Positions 20,401 through 30,300 of a DNA stretch of 64,000 nt are shown here, piece by piece. The notes under the pieces are model-generated. The model had not been told where the DNA came from and did not search any database. It saw nothing but the letters and a program-made list of their open reading frames with translations. This DNA is from Acanthaster planci (taxonomy: Eukaryota > Echinodermata > Asteroidea > Valvatida > Acanthasteridae), in NCBI RefSeq assembly GCF_001949145.1, contig NW_019091600.1:99694-163693 (forward strand). The letters are read 5' to 3'. The stretch's first letter is position 1. Every line of letters begins with the position of its first letter. The position numbers were made by a program, and so were the translations under genes.

Positions 20401-22803
20401 ACAACACAAGCTTTAAAAAAGTGCAAAAAAGCACCCCCAAACCATCGTTTTACGACTGGACTGATCACATTTTCTTCAAGTACATGTACGTTTCCAAAAA
20501 CCACAGTCCAAAATACTGATCATGGAGATTGTACAGCTTCCATCATTATCTCTAAGTGACGTTAGAGCAGCGTTTTAGCTAGCGAGCCATGCAGCCGTGT
20601 TTTGCATGGCCAGTTTTGTGAAATCACGGCTCATTTTTCAAGCACGGCCTCGCAGTGCAAATCAAGCGTGCACTACTTAATTTGAGTCTTGTGTAATCTA
20701 GATCCAAAAAATTGTGAAAATAAAATCTGAGATAAAATTCAGTCTTTTTCTATGCTTTTTCCCGGCCCCATCAAACAAGTGCAACATAGAAAATATGCTG
20801 CAGTAAAGTACATGTATGCTGGGACTACGGTTCGGACATTTGGTTCGAATGTTTCAACGCCGGCAGGCGGGTTCCCTTACTTACAAATAGTGAACTAAAG
20901 CACAGTATCTATGAACCTGTAACAAATTAAATACATGGAACCATACTTGTTCACCAGCAAACAATCGTACATGTAATCAACCTCATTCCCATGGCAATCG
21001 TTAGCCACCATATTGCGCCCACTCTCGCACGAGGTAGTCCATGGGGAGGAGGTTGACATATAATTGTTTCGGGGTTTACCCTGCATGTTCACTATATCAT
21101 CCAGAAGGAAACGAAAACTAACAGAATTTCTTCTCAAAGGCAAGGGCTGGCCTACACGCAATCTTTGATATTGTCAATAATCAGCATAAAGCTTGTTTAG
21201 GTTCTTCTACCTTAACGATGGAAAAAATGGTTGAACTCTTCCGATGCCATGTTCAGACTCATGCACAAGAAAGCGCGAGCACGTGGCCTGCCTGTGGTGT
21301 ACATGGATGCGTGTATAGTGTGCATGTATACGCACTATGCATGTACGACATGTGTTTTGTTATCAACATTGAAGTCGAGTCTTGTACTCAATTCGCTTGT
21401 TCTTAGCCAAATTGCTGAAGGAAACATGTATGTAGGAATACTAAGATTCATTTTATATCATTATTTATTTTTGTTTGCAAATCACATAATAATCTGTATG
21501 AACGGTATTGCAAACAAGAAGGGAGAAAAAAGTTTGTCAAGTACTGACCTGCATTATTACCTGCACACCATTTTTTAAAAACAAAATGAAGAGGTTATGA
21601 GAAATCTGTTCAAAGGTGTTTGTCATTCACTTCTTTGTTGCAGGGCTGTTTCATATTATACATGTATAAAACAACAATTGCACACAGTTTTACAATTTTT
21701 TTTTCTAAAAGCTGTTATTTTTTTGTTTGAAAAGGCTAAACTCTCAGAAATGTCAGAAATTCATCAGAGATCACCAGAAAGCATCTCAAACAGGCATAAC
21801 TTCCAGGACCCTTACACAGGCCCTGGATCCTGGCTGTAAGGCACAAATTTTGGACTCTAACAAGATTAAACTCCCTGTTTTTCATTTAGCACTCCCACTT
21901 TTCAAATCCTAGCTAAAACACTGCGTTAGCATGGTTAGAGAAATGTTTCGCTGCATTGTGGGCCGTTTGATCTTTGACATCAATCCAGATAGTGCACCCT
22001 CTTTTTCAATTGATATTCATGAGCCCCTCCATGGAATGGCAATGCTCTGGGATTTTTCTCTTCGTACTAAGGTTTCTCAAAAGAAAATTAATCATAACGA
22101 ATGACGTTCATAAAAAAATGACATCCGAGACATAAAATACGACTCGTGATGAAAAAAGTGTTCTGAGTTGTTGATTTTTATGTAATTTTCAGCGGGGATA
22201 TCTCCAAAATAAGCGGCAAAATGAACACCGTGCATGGAATTTTCGTGCACTAGGCCTATACTTTAGGCTATATCATGACAGCATGTTCTGCATTCTCGAA
22301 CGTCGTGCATTTTTTGTCAAAATTCTCGAGCCTCATCAAAATTTTGTCATATATGAAATTCACAACTAACATATTGCACTCATTACACAATTTTGATGCA
22401 GCCAAACTCAAAAAGATTATTTTCGGTGGTTGAAAGGTATAAAAATATAACAACTAGCAAATACTGAAATAGAGCCTTCAAAGGCAACATGTATGCCGGT
22501 CCATATTTTGAGGAACTTGCCCTAGCCTATGCCAACCCAATTCCTAGGCCTGGCCACTAGTTGGCCAAATAAGGGACCTGCCTGTAAGTTAAGATTGTCT
22601 AGAAAACTGATAAACAATGGTGACTGTAAACATGATAGGCCTAAAAAGCAGGCAAACGCTTTTCGTAATTTCCTCACGAATTGAGTGCAACGTAATATGC
22701 AATTAGATTTCAGGATAGGTATATGTGGTGATGTGGTTTCAACTTACTTTTGCTTTAACTTTGGAATTGGAGCAGTCCTTTCTTTCTCCTCGTTTTCATT
22801 CAT
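14359..22803 (-). CDS. SUGT1: SGT1 homologue, CS plus SGS domains, no TPR
   Basis: SGT1 is an HSP90 co-chaperone that works with SKP1/SCF ubiquitin ligases, kinetochore assembly and NLR-type receptors. Six exons (22748-22803, 19217-19313, 15847-15954, 15534-15624, 14802-14989, 14359-14466) give 215 residues. A short acidic-basic leader ([18 protein letters not shown]) leads directly into the CS domain ([19 protein letters not shown], then [20 protein letters not shown], then IELKLAKEE and MWSKLEG). The SGS domain follows ([52 protein letters not shown]). The N-terminal TPR domain of vertebrate and plant SGT1 is missing: the first exon has a good start context, a strong GTAAGT donor and exactly the phase needed. 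A TPR-less SGT1 is also known from Drosophila. Alternative upstream exons cannot be excluded. Confidence 0.93.
14645..14696. repeat. 24-bp tandem duplication in the last SUGT1 intron
   Basis: GTTAAAGGGAACAAGGCTCC is followed at once by GTTAAAGGGACCAAGGCCCC. Two imperfect copies, non-coding. Confidence 0.6.
14802..14989 (-). CDS. SUGT1: SUGT1 exon 5 (SGS domain)
   Basis: Acceptor TATATTCACAG above 14989, donor TTT|GTGAGC below 14802. It encodes [20 protein letters not shown] to KKAMNKSF. Confidence 0.95.
15534..15624 (-). CDS. SUGT1: SUGT1 exon 4 (end of CS domain)
   Basis: Acceptor CTATAAACAG above 15624, donor CAAG|GTGAAC below 15534. It encodes [20 protein letters not shown] to TVDQ and ends in phase 1, which restores the frame into exon 5. 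Confidence 0.92.
15847..15954 (-). CDS. SUGT1: SUGT1 exon 3 (CS domain)
   Basis: Acceptor CCCTGCAG above 15954, donor GTGAAG|GTTGGT below 15847. It encodes [20 protein letters not shown] to KIMSVK, the middle strands of the HSP90-binding CS fold. Confidence 0.93.
17087..17116. repeat. (ATTTC)n low-complexity tract
   Basis: ATTTGATTTCATTTCATTTC-type repetition followed by A-rich sequence. It resembles a degenerate microsatellite or retroelement tail inside a SUGT1 intron; no element body is recognisable. Confidence 0.45.
17385..17785. other. Assembly gap (401 N)
   Basis: A run of N inside the SUGT1 intron 15955-19216. It does not interrupt any exon I can define. The remainder of this 3.3-kb intron shows no gene. 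Confidence 1.
19217..19313 (-). CDS. SUGT1: SUGT1 exon 2 (start of CS domain)
   Basis: Acceptor TTTTCTTTTAACAG above 19313, donor GAGCA|GTAAGT below 19217. It encodes [20 protein letters not shown] to VDYTERA. The leading G completes a Lys codon with exon 1. Confidence 0.94.
20568..21923. mobile_element. 1.36-kb hAT-family element, long form
   Basis: Starts CAGCGTTTTAGCTAGCGAGC at 20568 and ends with inverted CAGTGTTTTAGCTAGG at 21923. About 140 bp of the first end and about 65 bp of the other end match, in inverted orientation, the two halves of the 220-bp element at 56155-56374. Flanks are CGTTAGAG (20560-20567) and CGTTAGCA (21924-21931), six of eight bases alike, as expected for a decayed 8-bp hAT duplication. 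No transposase is apparent. It lies in SUGT1 intron 1. Confidence 0.75.
22748..22803 (-). CDS. SUGT1: SUGT1 exon 1 (start codon)
   Basis: ATG at 22801-22803 with A at -3, 18 codons plus two bases, then a strong donor AAAA|GTAAGT at 22746-22747. The residual AA joins the G of exon 2 to give Lys, directly in front of YDWYQ, as in other SGT1 proteins. The strength of the call rests on phase and donor quality. Confidence 0.75.
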
Positions 22804-25800
22804 CCTGGGTGTGCCAATAAAGATATCTTACACATCAAAACGGGATAAGAGACAAAATTCCCCTCTTTACGTAGCCTGACGTATGTGACTGAGTTGTGAT
22901 GTTCTTGGATACACGCGGTCGCTTCCTAAGGTATCGATACTACATAAACAAGTAGAGCCTATAGCAAAATATTCCGAGAATCGATACCAAACCCAAAGTT
23001 TCCTCTTAAAATAATGGCTGGCTTAAATTAAGGTAGCCATCGACAGTGACTATTTCAATCTTCACATTCAGTGCAAAGTCAAAGTCTCAACCTACCACCG
23101 ATGAGCCTTGGTAGAGGAAACAGAGGACCTGAAGGAACTACACTAATGACTAAAAAAAGCTAATTTGAAAAACATTACTGATTATGGTTCTTTTTAAAAG
23201 AACATTTTGATGAGAATATTCTTGTTTGTTTTTTGTCAGTTTTGCGCCATTTAAATCCTTTGTTTAGCTGCTCAAGAAGGTCTATCCCAGCATAAATTTG
23301 CAATATTCCCCCCCCCAATTCCTCTACTAGACCCCAAACCAAGAAAAAAAAATTCAATTACTGGATTATCAGGATATTATGTACAGGGTTTCCATTTCTC
23401 TGAGAAATCACATCACAATATGACAACAATTAAACACAAACATGAATACTCTCAATTTCAAGAAAATCATTTATTTTTTCCTCCTTTACATTTCAATTTA
23501 CATTCATTTTTTTAGGTTCAACATAATTACTATTTTTTTCCATTCTTCCACAATTTACAAATTGTGTTTTTGCATCGAATTTTTATGCTTTTTCAACAAA
23601 GGTTGATTTTAATAAACTTAACACGAAGCATACAGTAATATTTCAAATTATGAATAATAAAAAAAATTAAAAAGCACCAAACCTTGCAGAAAATCTCTTT
23701 TATTGTACAACATATTCGGGGAGATACTAAAACTTAACTGTCCAATCCAGTTGATAAAATAATTAAATGATCAGACCACTACAACAAAGCCAGTAGCATT
23801 ACAATGGAATCACATAAAAGGCTAGAAGCTACCTGCTACTGTCCAATGCTTTTGTTGAAAAAAAATCTGAAGTGAGATAAAATACAGTTTAGCAAAAACA
23901 ATAAATACAACTTCAAAGTGCACATGTAAAACTTTAATCAACAGAGTTGTCCTATCTTTGAACTTTCCTACAATGAAGGATACACTTTAAAAAAAATCAA
24001 GAAAGACACTTTAAAGACAAAAGCAAAAATAAAACACTAAAATGTGTACAGCGTACAAAGGTTACAACACACTTCTACAAGTTGGCTGTTCAGGTTGAAG
24101 TTCAGATCCCAGGTGTCCAGCGACTTGCATTCTGAAATTCCAGCTGTTTTAATGAGGACATTCCAAAGGATTAAAAAAGACAGATTGGGGAAATCTTTGT
24201 CCCCAAGCTACTCCACAACTACAAGTAAATAAATTAACAAAGAAAATGGTTGCAGGATTAGATGTGGAAAGGGCAGGGGAGCATTTAAGAGAAAACTTCA
24301 CAAGAGTAAAGGAAAAATTAAAAAAAAAACATGCAATTTCCATAGGAAATATACAACAACCTTTCAGTGAAACAGAATCATATACTAAATTCTTGTTGGG
24401 GATGTTTTGAATTCCATTCTTATGTGTGCGGCTTTACTGTTATTGTTAAACATCAGTCATAATAGACATACAATGTAAAACCATTATAATTGTATCAACA
24501 ATGAGCTCCTTGTTCCATACAGTATTGCTAAAAGCAAAACACCACATTAAGTCCCCTCCTATGCTCAGAAGTACCCAAGATATAACTGGAAGAAACATCC
24601 TGCATATCATGTGGCATCCTCGTACACTTTTGTAAAAAGTGCAGAGACTAGCCAGCATTAAAAAAAAAATACTTTTCTGAAATATTTTCTGGTCTTCTGA
24701 GATATACTAACAACAAAAACCTAATACAGTTTACAGCACATCCTGCATGCATGTGTAAAATAAATGCCAGGGACTTTCAATCACGTTGGTGAAAATACGT
24801 TACCATGATTCATTCAAATGACCAAGAGCTTTTTTAAGGGTCTAACTAGACAAGTGTACCACTCAGCATGTCATTGTCACTTTTCACCAATTCCACAATA
24901 AATGACTGAAGAATTCAAAAGAGCAAAAGAAATGTCCTGAGTTAGGGAAAGTAGTGTCTTAAGAATGGAAGAAATAGAGTACTTTTTTCTGATGAAGACT
25001 TATGCTTTCACTTCAAAGTTGTATTACAAACAATACATGGGTTGACAATCAAGGCATGTTCATGATTGTTAAGAAAAAAGACTTATAACTGAAAGCTTAA
25101 TATTCATATGCACCAATGATGAATATTCATAAGGCAGGAGAAAATACTTGCATACCAAACACATCTTTCCTCGGTAACACTATTAGTCACACAAACAAGA
25201 AAATTAAGTTTATTTTTAAGAATCATTGTAGACTCCGACACAAAACCAAGATCCTAAGATATTTTGTGATGACTAGTTCTATTATTTATTATGGATTATG
25301 AATTATTCATGAGCATATACATGCAACAATATGTACACATAATGAATAAAAATGTCACAGCAGTAACTCGATACAATAGGACAAGTTCAAAGTCTATATT
25401 TTCTTTGAGCAATATAACATATGTACATGTTATGCTGTTAGATCAAGCAGTGGATATTCGAATTTTTATTGCAAAATTTAATCTGCTTTTCGCAAAAGTA
25501 AGTTGCAAATTGACAAAATTGCCATTTCATGAAATTCATTCTTTGGACAGAATGAAACTAAAAAGTGGCAAAGTTTTCAATCAGGAATAATTCTGATATT
25601 AACCCTAACAGTCCCAAATCCTCCAATTTCAATACGGTTTTACATACATCCTTAGGGGTTAGGGTTAAGCTTTATTAACATTTTGCAGAAACGTCTACTT
25701 ATTACAAAAAAGTAGCAGTATTGAAATAGTCCTACTGATCTCATTATTTTGCATTCCCAGGGAACTATAATATTTTAAATTAACATCTGCATTTTCAACG

Positions 25801-26720
25801 AGGGGAGGAATTGTTTGCATATAAGACTGGGAAGCTCAAAGTGTAAAAAACAGTCATTGCTAGGAAGAAATCTAGTACTGCAAGATTGAACATCCTGAGA
25901 GCAGGGCCAAATTTTTGAAAGAAACATCGTAACTGAATTGAAAAAGAAAAAAAGACTTTTCAAAAATTTGGTTTGAAAGTGCTGTGAAGTAAGTACTGAA
26001 CAGGCAGTCACTCGGTTGAATAAATTACTATAAACAATGTACAAAGTTCTAAAAAGTACTTAAGTAATAGGATTCTGGCAAAAAGGGAATCTGATCATTC
26101 AATGTGATAATTTTGCAGATGTGAACTCAGACACCTGAGCAAGGGTAAAAATACAACACTAGAATTTCAGGATGGCGATCAAGAAATATTTCTAATTGTA
26201 AGCCTACACAAAATTCTTTTAAACAGGCCTCCTCCTGAAAAAAATGAGACACACAATTCATTCCAAAGGTCTGGATGGATTTTATTTAGTCAAATCTGGC
26301 AGTTTCTTTAACAACCATTATCAGTTACAGTGGATGATGATAATGAAGTTATGGCGCAGCTATTAGATTATCACACAAACAACAAAAAGCATCCACAATT
26401 GACCCCTGTCTTTATGTAGAACCCAAGAATCTGTTGCACCATCAGTTTACATTTGAATATTTACAATCTATTTTATTCTATAACTGACTTTTATGCAGTA
26501 CTTTGCAAAAGATCTGTCTGACCCTCCACAGTCTTGATCAGCTGAGCTTGTCTGAGGAGATTCTTGTAACATCAAGCCATACAATAAAGTACAGAGTCCA
26601 TCACTCAATATATACAGCTTATAACATCTACACGGCTTGGATGGATCCTATTTGTCACTCTGTGTGTTGCTGAATGCATGGAATCACTATTTCTAGTAGA
26701 AGGTTTGAGATTGAAGGCAA
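22804..26720 (-). other. SUGT1 upstream region and Fat-like 3' UTR
   Basis: AT-rich, no conserved coding sequence. The SUGT1 promoter should lie just above 22803; a TGACGTA motif is present near 22879. Minus-strand AATAAA signals after the Fat stop are at 26472-26477, 26281-26286, 25209-25214, 23699-23704 and 23470-23475, so the Fat 3' UTR may be anywhere from about 0.25 to 3.2 kb. Confidence 0.5.
26472..26477 (-). terminator. Nearest candidate poly(A) signal of the Fat-like gene
   Basis: TTTATT on plus (AATAAA on minus), about 245 nt after the Fat stop at 26721-26723. Several more distal signals exist. Confidence 0.35.
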
Positions 26721-27367
26721 TCACACATCTGTGGTTAGGTTCTTCAGCTGTGCGTTGAGCTCCCTGTCATCCGGAAGGTCCTCTTCGTATTCATCATCGG
26801 TGCCATCTACACTGTCATACTCACTCAGTGCCATCTCGCTGTCTGGGTCACACATCCCCGAGACATCCGAGCAGGAGGCGTTGGTGTCGGTGTAGACCGA
26901 CATAGACATGTTGTCCATGTTGGCAATGGCACCCTCCAGGTCAAAGTTCAGGTCGCCGGTGGAGGCAGCCCCACCGGGGAACTGACCCCGCTGAGGGTAG
27001 GGCAGGCCATCCGAGATGTCCTCCTCATTCTCTGCCTCGAGCGGGGGCAGGGTAGAGTTGCTGATGGCATGCTTGGGCAAGTACTGGTTGGGATGCTGCT
27101 GGTAGTGGGAGCTGAGTCCCACGTATGGGGTGTCGTCCACCGGCGGGTAGTTGGCCAGCTGCTGCTGGAAGTCCCTCATGGCTCCCTGTGGGTAGGGCAT
27201 GTCCTCATTCTCGGCAGGGTAGTCTGTCTCCTCCCCTACAAACTCATCTTCAATGTCCTCGTCAGACAGGTTGGTGTTGGTGGGGGACTCAGGGGTCTCA
27301 TATTGCACTTCAGGGATGTTGCTGAGGGGTTCGGCAGGCATCCAGTCACTGCAATCCCACTGGTATG
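26721..27367 (-). CDS. Fat-like last exon (conserved tail, stop)
   Basis: The acceptor GGTCACCATTACAG precedes 27367. It encodes AYQWDCSDWMPAEPLSNIPE through MSMSVYTDTNASCSDVSG and ends LKNLTTDV with TGA at 26721-26723. YQWDCSDWMP and the Ser/acidic C terminus are the signature of FAT1/FAT3-type tails. The final TDV fits a class I PDZ ligand. Confidence 0.96.
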
Positions 27368-30300
27368 CTGTAATGGTGACCAAAAAAGGATTAGAGTTTA
27401 GACATCAAGAACATACATGTAACATTCCTGCAGGGCTCCAACTAATCTATTATCCTTAATCTAAACAAGCATGCACAATTACAAGCTGGAAAGGAAACAG
27501 GGTAAAAATAAATTTCAAATCAAATAAATGTACATCAATCCATGCCTTCAAACCAAAAAGAAATTGTGAAGCTGCCTACCAAAATATTTTAGGAGTAAAG
27601 TGTTTCTATACACTTTAAAAATGTCGAAGATGTAAAAATTCTTGGGATTATAGTTCACTGAGAGGGTGAATTGAAAAATCTGAATTGCTTGGAGTATGAT
27701 ATTAGCCATGAATAAAATGACTCTTTGAGAAAAGTTGAAAAAAAAAATCGAATTTGAATGTTGAATCCTCCCAAAAGAGCTCATGGCTTTAAAATGTAAT
27801 GTAATGGTGTAAAGACTTTTTAATTTTGGTTTTGTTCACAAATAAACATAATCCCAGTCGGCATGGGGTGATCATTTTTATTTCAAATGTGGAGATATGG
27901 AATGCATAAGTACAATAAAAAAAACCTGTATGAGTACACATTGAAGAGCAATGATAACGTTTTTTTTAATGATTGTGCTGAAGTGCAGTATGTGTATATT
28001 TATATAATTTATATTGCTCTGTGAAAATAAGAATGAAATACAGTAAATGGAAATACACTGGTGTTTACTGAAAGTAAATAAATATACACACAGTTAAATG
28101 GACCCTGAGACCAACCATTACACACAGACAGAACTTGTGATTACAACGTCAAGCTACAAACATAGCATGCTAAATTAATACATGAAAAGTGTGAAACAAG
28201 TTAACATTTGAAGGACATGTGTTGGTGAATATTCCCTCTTTTAGCACTGCCATTACAACTGGACAATGGATGAAACTTGAAAGTCAGACCAGACTGTACA
28301 CACTCCCAAGTAAAAACATAGTACATCTAACTTCCCGAGAACTGATCATTAAAAGCACAAGGCAGACAATTGCAAAACTTCAAACAAATTAGACAGTCCA
28401 CCACATCAGATGATTTTTCTTGACAGTTTTAACTTTTTACTCATTTTTACAGCTTAAATGAGGTAATTGGCAGCATGTGCATGAAAGCCTTTAGATGGAA
28501 GAACTGAAGTCGGCATAGATAGGCAACAAATAGCCCATGGAATCTTAGAAAACAAAAAGGAAATCAATACAGTTGAAATGTAGAGTTTTGAATGACTTAT
28601 TTTGGGGTTAGAAAAGATCTTGGAGTTGGGTTTTTATGCTCATTACAAGTCAAGTGTGAACATGCAGGTTAGAGGTGCATTGTCATGGTGCTTCCTGACA
28701 GTGGTACGGTATATTTCCCAGACTCGTATTCAGAAAGTTCAACATTGGGAAAGGCCCTTTTGTCACACCTTGGCAAGCAGTTGTGGTTCCAGCCTCCAGC
28801 CACTTCTCTTGCCTCAAGTGCAAAGTGAAATTCTTAAATACTTGAACTAGATAGAAAGGTACTTGCTGTGACTGCCAAGTTTTAGGCTTTGATGTCTAGT
28901 GAATGTAGTGACCCTGATCAAGCCCTAGAGTCAGTGGTATAAGCCAAACCCAACAGCTGATGCCAAGGTCTAAGAGTTGCCCAAAATTACCTTAAGGTCA
29001 CCTAGACATTACCAGGACAATATCAAGAATTACCCCCAAGGTTACCCACAGGTTACCCGAAGGGTGAGGTACCCGTACCAAGAAGTATCAGAAAGTATTG
29101 ATGGGTACAATGAGTACCAGTGAGGATCCATGTAATAACACTGCTGCGTAAACACAAGCCTTGTTCCTCAAATAAGAATGACAAAGTGTGCACAGTGAGT
29201 GCTTGATAGGAAGTGGACTTTCTGAATACGATCTGCAAGTGTTAAAAAGAGGTGTACGGTGGGACTCAAGGGGGAGAATTATGAGGTGAGCTCATGGGTC
29301 CAAGAAACACAAATTCCCCACCATCAACACCTCAATTTCTGCCTCTAGTGAGTGTCTCAAGACCCACTGTACACACACAGGATTAGTAATAACAAAACAC
29401 AGTGGGAGGCTGGGGTCTGGCAAGCTGAGCTGGTGGGTGCAACAGATGCAAATCCCCCACAGCCAACACTCCCATTTCTGCCTCAACAGCCTGCACCGAA
29501 GGCCACCACACATTCCCTTGATGAGTGCACCTTTTCCCCTGGTGACTGCTCATTATTATAATATCCCATGCATTATTCATCACCATCATAATCTGTTAAT
29601 GATTACTGACATGAAATAAGTGCTTTCCTTTTGATTTTACATTACGTGTTCATTAGCTGGTACCTTTTTGCCTATATACATCGCCGGAATCTAGAAGAAA
29701 AAATAGCAACATGGTGCGGTGCGGGCAAGAAGACAACGCAGGTTCAAAAGGGGTGGAGGAATACAGAAAGAGCAAGAAAACTGCTGGTTAGATTCACTGG
29801 GTGTACACACGTCTTTAGCACACCAAGGGGTGAAAGGTCAAATTGAAGCTTCTTCAAATACTAGCTCAAAGGCAATTAACAAAACTAGTGCACGGTACTA
29901 TGTAACAGCTGTGCAATTCCTTTTTTTAATGCGAGACTCACAAAATTGATAGTCTGCCATTAGTGGTGCTGTGCATGACTTTACAACAAGAAGCAATTTT
30001 TAAAAACTTCTTGTGCAAAAATCCACAAGCTTAATGCTTGAGTTTTAGGCTCTCAGGCTGTTAAAGAAACATGTAAAAACATCATTTCATTGCTAAGCAT
30101 GTCTTCTCATTTTGGCAGATGTACTTCTTGAATAGTAAGAAATATGTTGTCATAACTCATTAAGAACCAAATTGTAAAACATGGTAATTCTTCAACTGGG
30201 TAATGAAACTTAACAGGAAAAGTACAATGCAATGAAACATGCACACAATGTACATATAAGGATTGCCAATATCACATTATGTACATTTAATATGGATAGC

